Below are positions 43,315 through 51,467 of a stretch of 59,464 bases of DNA, in pieces. Source of the DNA: Pantoea cypripedii (lineage in GTDB: Bacteria; Pseudomonadota; Gammaproteobacteria; Enterobacterales; Enterobacteriaceae); the NCBI RefSeq assembly GCF_011395035.1, contig NZ_CP024770.1:1355634-1415097 (forward strand). The letters run 5' to 3'. Under the pieces are notes generated by a model. It was not told the DNA's origin, searched no databases, and was given only the letters and a program-made list of their open reading frames with translations. The position numbers and the translations under genes were made by a program. Numbering within the stretch: the stretch's first letter is position 1; each line of letters starts with the position of its first letter.

Positions 43315-44412
43315 TCACCCGATACTCAATTCACCAGGCAGGCCGGTGTGTGTTGCTTTCAGCGCTGTAGCCAAACTTGCGCTGTCAACGGCAAACGGCA
43401 GATTTTGACGGGCCTCAGGTTTGATTTTCACCCCTGCCGCAATCTGTTCCAGCAAGGTGATATTATCGCCAATCCCTAACGCGGCAGGCGTCAATGGCAT
43501 ATCCATTTTTCGAAGCCAGCCGAGCAGAGAGTCACGATCGGCGGGATTGCTGTGCTGCAAAATGGCCTGTACTGCCAGACCGTACCCCACTTTTTCACCA
43601 TGTAACCAGCGATGAAAAACTTCATGATGCGTCATACTGTTATGAATCGCGTGCGCCACTCCCACCTGGTGACTTTCATCACGAACGCTGTTTGCCAACC
43701 CTGCCAGCGCGATGACGGCATCGATAGTCTGGGTTAACGCCTGAGTAACCCGCTGATGAAAATTATCCTCCACGGCCTGAATGCCAAATTGCTCGAAAGC
43801 GTTGACTGCCAGCAGCGAAGCATTGAGTTGTAACGTCAGAGCCAGGTCATTGCCGTTTTTTTGCTGATACGGATTGAATTCAAACCATTTGGCCAGCGCA
43901 TCGACGATCCCTGCTTTTAAAAAACGCACCGGTGAGGCAGCAATGACTTGTGTATCAACCAGAATCCAGGCTGGAAACCGCCGTAGCGGAAGGCTTCCGT
44001 CATGTCCCCCCTGCGCGTTGTACAACACGCTGAAAGGTGACCATGCTGCGCATGTCGCTGCAACGGTGGGAACCTGAATGACCGGCAATTGCCCAGCCAG
44101 TTCCCCCACACCTTTTGCGGTATCCATGACCGCACCACCGCCCAGGCCAAGGATGCCCTCCGCATTCATTTCTTTGGCCAGCTGTGCCAGCGTTTGCAGG
44201 GTGGGCAACGTACATTTCCCCTGCAAAAAGACGACTTCAAAGCTAATACCCTCACGGGCCAGACTCTGCTGAAGCGCATCTCCTGCCGCCCGTAAAGCGT
44301 TACTGCCGGTGATGATCAGCACACGGTTGGCCAGCCGCAACACGTATTCCCCGACCCTGCTAATCACACCGGCTTCCTGCAAATAATTATCAGGGGTCTT
44401 GATGGACACCAT
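43315..44412 (-). CDS. Iron/zinc-type alcohol dehydrogenase family, hydroxycarboxylate dehydrogenase-like
   Basis: A 365-residue paralogue of 24956-26035. The nucleotide loop GLGGGA is at 89-94, PTVAATCAAWSP at 115-126, and metal ligands are Asp171 (GIVDALAKW), His254 (VAHAIHN) and His271 (WLHGEKVG). The fold oxidises 2-hydroxy acids or polyols with NAD. GAGGAG precedes the ATG. It lies 38 bp downstream of the sulfonate-type permease on the same strand, so it is probably the last gene of that importer operon. A hydroxylated sulfonate such as sulfolactate would be a fitting substrate (inference). Confidence 0.88.
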   Translation of the reverse strand: MVSIKTPDNYLQEAGVISRVGEYVLRLANRVLIITGSNALRAAGDALQQSLAREGISFEVVFLQGKCTLPTLQTLAQLAKEMNAEGILGLGGGAVMDTAKGVGELAGQLPVIQVPTVAATCAAWSPFSVLYNAQGGHDGSLPLRRFPAWILVDTQVIAASPVRFLKAGIVDALAKWFEFNPYQQKNGNDLALTLQLNASLLAVNAFEQFGIQAVEDNFHQRVTQALTQTIDAVIALAGLANSVRDESHQVGVAHAIHNSMTHHEVFHRWLHGEKVGYGLAVQAILQHSNPADRDSLLGWLRKMDMPLTPAALGIGDNITLLEQIAAGVKIKPEARQNLPFAVDSASLATALKATHTGLPGELSIG

Positions 44413-44450
44413 GTCGTTTTTCTCCTCGACAACAAAAAGTATTTGCGGTT

Positions 44451-45317
44451 TTAGCTCTGCATACCCCAGCGTTTAATTGTCAGCCTTTCCAGGGTTGAAA
44501 AGACCAGCCCTTCGACCAGAAGACCAATCATGGTGACCGTCACCAGACCCGCGAATACCCGGTCGGTGTACATTTCATTGCGATTCTGGAAAATGTACCA
44601 ACCCAGTCCGCCGCTCCCGCTCGACGCGCCAAACACCAGCTCGGCCGCGATTAACGTTCTCCAGGCGAAGGCCCAGCCAATTTTCAAACCTGATAGCAGC
44701 GCAGGCAGGGCTGCGGGGATCAAAATCCACACCACATAACGCCATCCCTTTAGTCCGTAGTTACGGCCCGCCATTTTCAGGGTTTCGGAGACACCCATAA
44801 AACCTGACCACGTATTCAGCGCCATCGGCCAAATGACCGAATGTACAATCACAAAGACCAGGCTGGCGTTGCCCAACCCAAACCAGAGCAACGATAACGG
44901 CAGCAAGGCTATCGCGGGTAGCGGGTTAAACATGGCTGTCAGTGTACTCAGTAAATCGCGGCCAATGCGTGTTGATATCGCGAGTGCACTGACGAGCAGC
45001 GCCAGCAAGGTACCCAGGACATAACCTTTCAGCAGCAGGCTTAATGACAGCCACGCGCGACGCGGTAATTCACCGCTCGCCATATCTTCACGCAGGGCGG
45101 TAAACGTCTGCCAGAAACTGGGAAACATCAGGTCATTGTTTTGCCAGCGCGCTGCCACCTCCCAGATGACAATAAGCACCAGCAATATTAGCGACTTTCG
45201 GAGCCAGGTAAGATTCCCTAACCGCACATGTAATGGCAACGGTGTGGCCAGTGCAAAATCTTCCAGCGGCGTCAACTCGCGTTGATACTCAGGCCGGATG
45301 GGTGGTTGCCTGCTCAT
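44451..45317 (-). CDS. Sulfonate/nitrate/taurine-type ABC transporter permease (SsuC/TauC-like)
   Basis: A 288-residue inner-membrane permease. It has a hydrophilic N-terminal tail of about 40 residues, then helices beginning at about 43 (KSLILLVLIVIWEVAAR), the EAA-type loop VSETLKMAGRNYGLKG at about 175-190 and the LKIGWAFAWRTLIAAELVFG segment typical of TauC/SsuC. GAGGACAGTT precedes the start, which overlaps the ATPase gene by 29 bp. It forms an importer with the two upstream genes. Confidence 0.9.
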   Translation of the reverse strand: MSRQPPIRPEYQRELTPLEDFALATPLPLHVRLGNLTWLRKSLILLVLIVIWEVAARWQNNDLMFPSFWQTFTALREDMASGELPRRAWLSLSLLLKGYVLGTLLALLVSALAISTRIGRDLLSTLTAMFNPLPAIALLPLSLLWFGLGNASLVFVIVHSVIWPMALNTWSGFMGVSETLKMAGRNYGLKGWRYVVWILIPAALPALLSGLKIGWAFAWRTLIAAELVFGASSGSGGLGWYIFQNRNEMYTDRVFAGLVTVTMIGLLVEGLVFSTLERLTIKRWGMQS

Positions 45318-46134
45318 AACTGTCCTCTTTCAGTTGTCCCGGTGAACCCACGACCGACACGGCAGGTTGCGGAAATAATAAATCGTGAATGCGGGTAACA
45401 TCCGCCTGAAACTCAACGCTACCTGAATTTTCCAGTGAATATTGATGACAGTTCAGTTCAGCTTTTACCCTGCCTGGATGCGGTGATAGCAGCAGAACGC
45501 GGCTGCCAACAATCAGTGCTTCTTCGATGGAATGGGTAACAAAAAGCAAGGTAAACCGCACGTCTTCCCACAGACTCAGCAACTCTTCCTGCATCTTGCG
45601 GCGCGTCAGCGCATCCAGCGCGGCAAAGGGTTCATCCATCAGTAAAATCTGCGGCTGAAGGGCCAGCGCGCGCGCGATAGCGACCCGCTGCTTCATTCCG
45701 CCGGATAATGTATTGGGATAGGCGTTGCGGAACGCCCCTAACCCGACTTTTTCCAAAAAATACCCGGCGCGCTCTTTCGCTTCCGCCTTACCCGCTCTCC
45801 GGCTGGCTATCAGCGGAAAGGCAATGTTTTCTTCCACCGTTTTCCACGGTGGTAACTGATCAAACTCCTGGAACACCATCATGCGGTCTGGACCCGGCTG
45901 GCTGACCGTTTCACCGCCAAGACGGATGGAACCGGACACCGGGGGCAGAAATCCGGCAATGGCTTTTAGCAGGCTCGATTTACCACAACCTGACGGCCCC
46001 AGTAACATAAAACGATCGGCAGGCCAGACGTCAAAACTGACGTCATGGGAAGCCTGAATCAGACGCTCACGTGTGCGATATTGCAGATGAACGCTATCGA
46101 CACGCAGCAGAGGTGGCGGTAATGACTCCGACAT
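45289..46134 (-). CDS. Sulfonate/nitrate/taurine-type ABC transporter ATPase (SsuB/TauB-like)
   Basis: A 281-residue cassette ATPase. The start at 46134 follows GGGGAG and lies one base after the binding-protein stop; the in-frame ATG at 46164 would overlap that gene. Walker A GPSGCGKS is at 46-53, signature LSGGMKQR at 143-150 (the M is typical of the nitrate/sulfonate group) and Walker B LLMDEPFAALD with Asp167/Glu168. The C-terminal extension (LLFPQPAVSVVGSPGQLKED) is longer than in E. coli SsuB. Confidence 0.92.
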   Translation of the reverse strand: MSESLPPPLLRVDSVHLQYRTRERLIQASHDVSFDVWPADRFMLLGPSGCGKSSLLKAIAGFLPPVSGSIRLGGETVSQPGPDRMMVFQEFDQLPPWKTVEENIAFPLIASRRAGKAEAKERAGYFLEKVGLGAFRNAYPNTLSGGMKQRVAIARALALQPQILLMDEPFAALDALTRRKMQEELLSLWEDVRFTLLFVTHSIEEALIVGSRVLLLSPHPGRVKAELNCHQYSLENSGSVEFQADVTRIHDLLFPQPAVSVVGSPGQLKEDSYEQATTHPA

Positions 46135-46135
46135 A

Positions 46136-47167
46136 TCAGCTCCCCGGCAAGGTATAAGCTTCACTGAAGAAATAATCCTTCCAGGAGGCTGCTTTATTTT
46201 TCAAAACACCCAGCTGATAAAGCTTGTCGGCGTATACAAAGGTACGTTCTGGGGTAATGGTGAAGTTATTCTCCGGGTCCTCAATCATTTTCTGGATAAA
46301 GGCTACCGGTAATTTTGACTTTTCAACCCGAATATAAGTTTGTGCCGCTGCGGCTTTATCGGCTTTGATTATCTGTTCCGCTTCGGCTAAAGCATCGAAA
46401 AATGCACGGTAGGTTTTTGGGTTTTCATCATGAAATTTCGATGTGGTATACAGCAGATTAAAGGTTCCCGGGCCGCCTAATACGTCATAGGAACTCAATA
46501 TTTTGTGAATATCAGGATGTTCCAGCGCCTGATACTGGAAAGGTGGACTGGAAAAATGCGCCGTGATTTCTGAACCACCGGCGATCAGCGCAGCGCTGGC
46601 ATCTGGATGAGGGAGACTCACAGTAATATTATCAAATCGCTTATAATCTGCGTTGCCGTACAGGCGCGCTGTTTCTATCTGCAATGTCCTTGACTGGAAG
46701 CCGACTCCGGCAGCCGGTACTGCGATACGGTCTTTGCTACTCAGGTCTTTTATGCTTTTAACCGCGGGATTGTTGCTCAGCAGGAAATTAGGCATAGATC
46801 CGAGTGCCGCAATCGCTTTAACATTTTGCTTCCCTTTGGTGCGGTCCCAGAGTGTCAGCGCCGGTGGTACCCCAGCGGCAACCACGTCCAGTGAGCCGGA
46901 AAGAAGTCCTTCATTTAACCCGGTGGCACCAGAAAGTGTGCGCCAGTTAACTTTAATATCCAGCCCTTCTTCCTTACCGTGTTTCTCGATAAGGTTCTGA
47001 TCTCTGACAACATCAAGGATAAGATAGCCGATACCGTATTGCTGCGCGATGTTGATCTGGCCTTCTGCACTGGCCGTAGCCGACCCGAACAGGCTGCTGA
47101 GTAGCAACAAGGAAATGCCTGAACGACGCCAGGAAGAAGAAAAGCGATTGCTTTGTAATAAATTCAT
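46136..47167 (-). CDS. Sulfonate/taurine-type ABC transporter substrate-binding protein (SsuA/TauA/NMT1-like)
   Basis: A 343-residue periplasmic protein. The start at 47167 has AAGGGAA upstream and gives a signal peptide of about 34 residues (RRSGISLLLLSSLFGSATASA). The mature part has the NMT1/SsuA pattern (IAQQYGIGYLILDVV, LSGSLDVVAAGVPPAL, KDRIAVPAAGVG). It is the first gene of the operon with ATPase, permease and dehydrogenase, and is divergent from the Ldh2-like gene across a 341-bp spacer. Sulfonates are the commonest ligands of this group, but nitrate, pyrimidine precursor or aromatic ligands occur too. Confidence 0.87.
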   Translation of the reverse strand: MNLLQSNRFSSSWRRSGISLLLLSSLFGSATASAEGQINIAQQYGIGYLILDVVRDQNLIEKHGKEEGLDIKVNWRTLSGATGLNEGLLSGSLDVVAAGVPPALTLWDRTKGKQNVKAIAALGSMPNFLLSNNPAVKSIKDLSSKDRIAVPAAGVGFQSRTLQIETARLYGNADYKRFDNITVSLPHPDASAALIAGGSEITAHFSSPPFQYQALEHPDIHKILSSYDVLGGPGTFNLLYTTSKFHDENPKTYRAFFDALAEAEQIIKADKAAAAQTYIRVEKSKLPVAFIQKMIEDPENNFTITPERTFVYADKLYQLGVLKNKAASWKDYFFSEAYTLPGS

Positions 47168-47508
47168 TTGAGTTCCCTTGAACATAAAATGACATAACTG
47201 ACTCACCGACTATCTGGTATGGTTATGTAATAAAGTGAATTTCTTTTTCTGTTGAAAAAAATTATTCTGATCCCTTAATCTCGAATCAATAAATCATTTT
47301 TTGGAATATATTATTCCCGCATTGTCCGCTGCCCCACCCTACCAGCCGAGATGGTATAAATGACACCCAACACAGATATAAATAATTAACATATATTTAT
47401 CACTTTGCAGATATCAGATATATAAAGTCAATATATGTTGTTATGTTAATGAAAGCCCGACGCTATAGTCTCGGCACTACATACTTATTTAAATAAAAGA
47501 GAAATGTT
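47168..47508. promoter_or_regulatory. Divergent promoter region with interleaved inverted repeats
   Basis: 341 very AT-rich bases between the sulfonate importer and the Ldh2-like gene, with no supported gene. Two nested inverted repeats are visible: AACATATAT (47388-47396) with ATATATGTT (47431-47439), and ATTAACAT (47385-47392) with ATGTTAAT (47443-47450). They lie about 55-125 bases before the Ldh2-like start and may be an operator for a dimeric regulator such as a LysR-type protein. Confidence 0.5.
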
Positions 47509-48540
47509 ATGCCGCTTTTTAGTCATACCTTTTTACGCCAGTATTTGCGCCAGCATTTGCAGGTCGTCGGAGTGAACAGCGCGATCGCCGGTGAGGTAGC
47601 GGACAATCTCGTCGAATCGTCGCTCAAAGGTCACGACTCACACGGCGTTTCTCTGATTCCACGCTATATAAAGGCCATCCGCGCCGGTGAATTGGATCCG
47701 CAGGCAGTGCTCAGTCTGACCCGCGATGCGGGCCCCATTTTGTCTTATCAGGGGAACAACGGGTTTGGTCAGATCACCGGCCGCCTGGTCATGGAACAAG
47801 CCATCCTGCGGGTGAAACAGTTTGGCGTATGTGTCGTCGGGCTTTCCCACACTCACCATCTTGGCCGCATCGGTGCCTGGGCGGAACAGGCCACGGCGGC
47901 GGGCCTGGTGTCCCTGCATTTTGCCAACGTCGGCACACGATCTTCAGTACTCCCCTTTAACGGCAAACGCGCGCGTTTTGGGACCAATCCTTTCTGTGTC
48001 GGTATCCCGATAGCAGGCAAACCACCTTTAATACTGGATTTCGCCACCAGTATGGTGGCCGGTAACAAGGCGCGGATTGCCTGGAATGAAGGGCGGGAAC
48101 TTCCACCCGATTGTGCCGTCGATAATGAGGGGAATCCTACCCGTGACCCACGCTGGTTAATGCAGGAGCCCTTCGGTGCACTGCTGGCATTTGGTGCACA
48201 TAAAGGTTCGGGTCTGTCTCTGGTTTGCAGCCTGCTCGGTGCAGCCCTGACCGGTGGCGAAACTGAGAGTTCACCGCACCCGGGTGGCCCTGGCATCATC
48301 AATAATATGCTTTCCATCGTCTTCGACCCTTCCCTTTTGGGCGCAGGTGAACATTATACGCAGGCTATCAACGACATGCTGGCGTGGACACGCGCCTCCC
48401 GCAACGATGATGAATTGTTACTGCCTGGCGACGCAGAGCAAAAGCACCGTAAATTCCGTCTGGAGCACGGCATCGAAATTGATGACGTCAGCTGGCAGCA
48501 ATTCAAATCTCTCGAAGATGAATCGATTGTACGGGACTGA
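47509..48540 (+). CDS. Ldh2-family malate/L-lactate/sulfolactate-type dehydrogenase
   Basis: A 343-residue NAD(P)-dependent dehydrogenase of the family that includes YlbC/AllD ureidoglycolate dehydrogenase, malate dehydrogenase 2 and ComC (R)-sulfolactate dehydrogenase. The conserved GHDSHGV motif with His45 is at 41-47, SHTHHLGRIG at 113-122, and LDFATSMVAGNK at 177-188. It oxidises 2-hydroxy acids to 2-oxo acids. It faces away from a sulfonate-type importer whose operon ends with a different hydroxycarboxylate dehydrogenase, hence the sulfolactate hypothesis. Its 3' end overlaps the convergent methyltransferase gene by 38 bp. Confidence 0.88.
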   Translation: MPLFSHTFLRQYLRQHLQVVGVNSAIAGEVADNLVESSLKGHDSHGVSLIPRYIKAIRAGELDPQAVLSLTRDAGPILSYQGNNGFGQITGRLVMEQAILRVKQFGVCVVGLSHTHHLGRIGAWAEQATAAGLVSLHFANVGTRSSVLPFNGKRARFGTNPFCVGIPIAGKPPLILDFATSMVAGNKARIAWNEGRELPPDCAVDNEGNPTRDPRWLMQEPFGALLAFGAHKGSGLSLVCSLLGAALTGGETESSPHPGGPGIINNMLSIVFDPSLLGAGEHYTQAINDMLAWTRASRNDDELLLPGDAEQKHRKFRLEHGIEIDDVSWQQFKSLEDESIVRD

Positions 48541-49444
48541 TTTCACCCAAGTGCTGGCGAATGAACGAAATATGCTCAGGGCCAATACCACAGCATCCGC
48601 CAATAATTGACGCGCCGTCATCAAGCCACTTTTGCGCCCAGGCAAGGTAATGAGGCGGATCCATATCAGGACGCAGTTGGGAGATCCCGGCATAAGGTGT
48701 GTCCGATGGCGGCTCAGGCAGAAAAGCATTGGCATAGACGCCGACACGCACAGTGATATGTCCCGATTGCTGAATCGCACTGACTGTTTTCTGAATAGCA
48801 TCGCTCATGACTTCCGGTTGGCTGCAGTTAAACAGAATGGCTGCGACGCCCGTCGGCAAAATGTGTTGCACCATTTCAGCGATATCTTCTCCCGACCGCA
48901 ACTGCGACGGCGAGGTGCGCCCGACCTCATCTTTCAGGGTATAAGAAATGTAAACCGGGGCATCGCTATATCGCCGTATTTCCTTCAGTGCATCCAGCGA
49001 CTCCCGTATCGAACTTTGTGTCTCTATTAACCAGATATCGATGAAAGGCTTCAGGCCACTAATCAGCGGCCGTAGAATGGCCGCTGCCTGGTCTGCCTGA
49101 TACAAATCCGGGCGATAACTCTCAAACAGCGGTGGAATGGAACCGGCGACACGGATGTTTTTGTATTGATCAGCGACCTCGCGAGCTAACGCCCCTGCCC
49201 GATTAGCCAACGCTTCAGCCTCATTATCAAAGCGCTCCTGTCCAAGCATGCCAGGTACCAACCCGTAGCTATTTGTGGTGAGAATGCTGGCACCACTCTC
49301 AGCATATAATTGGTGTGCCTCAGTGACATATTCAGGTGCCTCAATCAATGACAGGGCCGACCATTCAGGCAATCGGAAAGGGGCACCAATGGCTTCTAAT
49401 AATCGTCCCATTCCGCCATCAAGTATTTCTATTTTAATTGTCAT
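48503..49444 (-). CDS. mmuM: Homocysteine S-methyltransferase (MmuM-like)
   Basis: A 313-residue cytoplasmic zinc enzyme that transfers a methyl group from S-methylmethionine (or S-adenosylmethionine) to homocysteine, giving methionine. Zinc ligands are Cys207 (FNCSQPE) and Cys284/Cys285 (GGCCGIGPEH), with the N-terminal DGGMGRLL segment at 9-16. E. coli MmuM is 310 residues and pairs with the permease MmuP. Here the gene instead lies 9 bp downstream of an ABC permease and binding protein, which suggests that S-methylmethionine or a similar methylated sulfur amino acid enters through the ABC route. The last 38 bp overlap the convergent Ldh2-like gene. Confidence 0.9.
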   Translation of the reverse strand: MTIKIEILDGGMGRLLEAIGAPFRLPEWSALSLIEAPEYVTEAHQLYAESGASILTTNSYGLVPGMLGQERFDNEAEALANRAGALAREVADQYKNIRVAGSIPPLFESYRPDLYQADQAAAILRPLISGLKPFIDIWLIETQSSIRESLDALKEIRRYSDAPVYISYTLKDEVGRTSPSQLRSGEDIAEMVQHILPTGVAAILFNCSQPEVMSDAIQKTVSAIQQSGHITVRVGVYANAFLPEPPSDTPYAGISQLRPDMDPPHYLAWAQKWLDDGASIIGGCCGIGPEHISFIRQHLGEISPVQSIHLREI

Positions 49445-49453
49445 GCCTGCCCC

Positions 49454-50287
49454 TTATAAATAACCTTTGCTGTAACGGTGTTCCAGCCTTACCTGTATCA
49501 TTTCAAAAACAATTGACATCAACCAGTATATGGCGGCAGCGGTCAGCAACATCTCCATATAATGATAGGTGCTTCGACCGTAAGACTGCGCAAGAAAATT
49601 AAGCTCCCAGAGTCCCAGCAGGGAGACAAGGGACGAATCTTTTAACATAGAAATAAATAACGAACCCAGCGGAGGAATAATGATCCGCAATGCCTGGGGG
49701 ATAACAATATACAGCGTAATTTTTTTTCGCCCCAGACCAATCGCCAGACCGGCTTCAATTTGTCCAGCCGGAACAGCAAGCACCCCACTTCTTACCGTTT
49801 CCGCCATGTAAGCACCGTAATTCAGCGACAATGCAAGTATACCGGAGGTAAATGCGTCAAGTATGATGCCAGCTTGTGGCAGAGCCAGATATATAATTAA
49901 TACCTGCACGAGCAATGGGGTGCCACGAAATAGTGAAGCGTAAAACGTAGCGCAGCCGAAAAAAAAAGGATTTTTTGAAAGCCTGCCGGAGGCAACTAAT
50001 ATTGCCAGGCTCAGGGAGCAGAACATGGAAATGAGGGTAATCACCAGGGTCATCGCTGCACCCTGGATAAAGCCATCACTCGTCAGTCGAAGCCCGAGCA
50101 TGAACGGCAATTTCTGTGCAATGAGCTGATAATCCAGTCCCATATGCATCAGTAATGACAGAAGAAAACCCCCAAGCAGCAGCCATGTTACTGTGACGCG
50201 CCATTTAAATCCTACCCGTCCATGGGTAAGTTTGATCGGAGAGTGTTCTGTCGTCATTTTACCCGTGCCAGATGAAACCTGACTCAT
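49454..50287 (-). CDS. Polar amino-acid ABC transporter permease
   Basis: A 277-residue inner-membrane permease of the amino-acid group. It has an N-terminal cytoplasmic tail of about 30 residues, a first helix (TVTWLLLGGFLLSLLMHMG), the LFRGTPLLVQVLIIYLALP segment, and the EAA loop GQIEAGLAIGLGRKK. It overlaps the binding protein gene by 4 bp and is followed 9 bp later by the methyltransferase gene. No ATPase is encoded in this operon, so it must borrow one from elsewhere in the genome or in this window. Confidence 0.9.
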   Translation of the reverse strand: MSQVSSGTGKMTTEHSPIKLTHGRVGFKWRVTVTWLLLGGFLLSLLMHMGLDYQLIAQKLPFMLGLRLTSDGFIQGAAMTLVITLISMFCSLSLAILVASGRLSKNPFFFGCATFYASLFRGTPLLVQVLIIYLALPQAGIILDAFTSGILALSLNYGAYMAETVRSGVLAVPAGQIEAGLAIGLGRKKITLYIVIPQALRIIIPPLGSLFISMLKDSSLVSLLGLWELNFLAQSYGRSTYHYMEMLLTAAAIYWLMSIVFEMIQVRLEHRYSKGYL

Positions 50288-51105
50288 GGCGTTTCTTCCC
50301 GGGTGATATCTTCACCAAACCATTTTTCGGAGATAGTTTTTAAAGTGCCGTCCGTACGCAATGCGTTAACGGTATTGCGGATTAGCGTATCAAACTCAGG
50401 GTCACCTTTATCCGTTGCTACCCAATTCGGTTCAGAATACACCTCACTCACAATACGCAATTTGTCGGTTTTCGCGATACGCGCTTTTGCCGTTGCCAGA
50501 TCGGAAACAATCGCATCGAGTCGCACACCGGGTCCCAGCATCAGATTCTGAAATGCAACTGTTTCGTCCGAGGGGATGATTACCACATCGTTAAAGGGAT
50601 AATGAATCGGCGGTTTACCGGGGATAACCAGTTTTTTCTGCAAGTACTGTTCGTAACTTGAGCCGGTACCTACACCGACTTTTTTGCCGTTAAGATCGGC
50701 GGCACTCTTTATTTGTGTTTCTTTGTTATTGACGATTAACACGGCCGGGGAATTGTAATAGCTTACCGGGAAATCGACCAATTTGGCTCTATCAGTATTC
50801 GGCGTCATTGAGCAGATACAGACATCCCAGCGGCCAGCCCAATTACCGCCGACAATCGTTTCCCACCCCGGTGCGGTAACCTGAAGTTTTACACCTATCT
50901 TTTTGGCCACCGCATCAGCAACATCAACATCAAATCCCGCCAGTTTATTGTTATCATCAATGAAGCCAAAAGGTGGATAATCATTTACTACCACGTTATG
51001 CAGCACACCTGTTTTCATAACCCTATCTAACGTTTGACCTGCAGCAGCATATCCACTGGTTACTATTGCTGCGAAACAAAATAAATATGCAATATGACGA
51101 TTCAT
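50284..51105 (-). CDS. Amino-acid ABC transporter substrate-binding protein (family 3)
   Basis: A 273-residue periplasmic protein. The start at 51105 follows a GAGGGG; the ATG at 51117 lies before that site. The signal peptide is about residues 1-22 (AYLFCFAAIVTSGYAAA). Family 3 motifs are GVLHNVVVNDYPPFGFID and LAGFDVDVADAVAKKIGVKL. It is the first gene of a binding protein, permease and homocysteine methyltransferase operon. The ligand is inferred to be S-methylmethionine or another sulfur amino acid because of the methyltransferase. Confidence 0.9.
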   Translation of the reverse strand: MNRHIAYLFCFAAIVTSGYAAAGQTLDRVMKTGVLHNVVVNDYPPFGFIDDNNKLAGFDVDVADAVAKKIGVKLQVTAPGWETIVGGNWAGRWDVCICSMTPNTDRAKLVDFPVSYYNSPAVLIVNNKETQIKSAADLNGKKVGVGTGSSYEQYLQKKLVIPGKPPIHYPFNDVVIIPSDETVAFQNLMLGPGVRLDAIVSDLATAKARIAKTDKLRIVSEVYSEPNWVATDKGDPEFDTLIRNTVNALRTDGTLKTISEKWFGEDITREETP

Positions 51106-51467
51106 TTTTCCCCTCATGATTACGCTGTAATTTTTGTATATTTTAGGGCTGAACTAGAGATGGTGATTATTACCGTGCACATACACCAACAGATATCGTC
51201 ATTCATGCATGATAGGAAGTCAAGATAATGCAAAGCTGCGATTTACATAAGCTTTGATGATATTAATATATATCAATTTATATTGATTTTTTGATTGAAA
51301 TGGCAAGTGGGTGATGAATGCTGGAATGTATAAGCCTCCGTCAGGTGAGCTGTGGAATTAATTATCTTTTCATGGTTTTATTTCTGCACAGACAGGGTTT
51401 TAACCCGATGTGAAATTTTTTCGATGAACGAAGGCAAGGCGGGAACCATCCCGCCTGGAGTGATAAA
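51106..51467. promoter_or_regulatory. AT-rich intergenic region with palindrome and terminator
   Basis: About 360 bases without a gene. The left part is the promoter region of the binding protein-permease-methyltransferase operon and contains a palindrome ATCAAT TTAT ATTGAT at 51272-51287 in a TA-rich setting, a possible operator. The right end carries the terminator hairpin of the leftward operon from 55785. Confidence 0.5.
51437..51456 (-). terminator. Terminator hairpin of the cysteate-type operon
   Basis: A perfect 8-bp stem, AGGCGGGA and TCCCGCCT, with an ACCA loop lies 12 bases beyond the ATPase stop codon at 51468, in the right place to end the leftward five-gene transcript. Confidence 0.7.
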
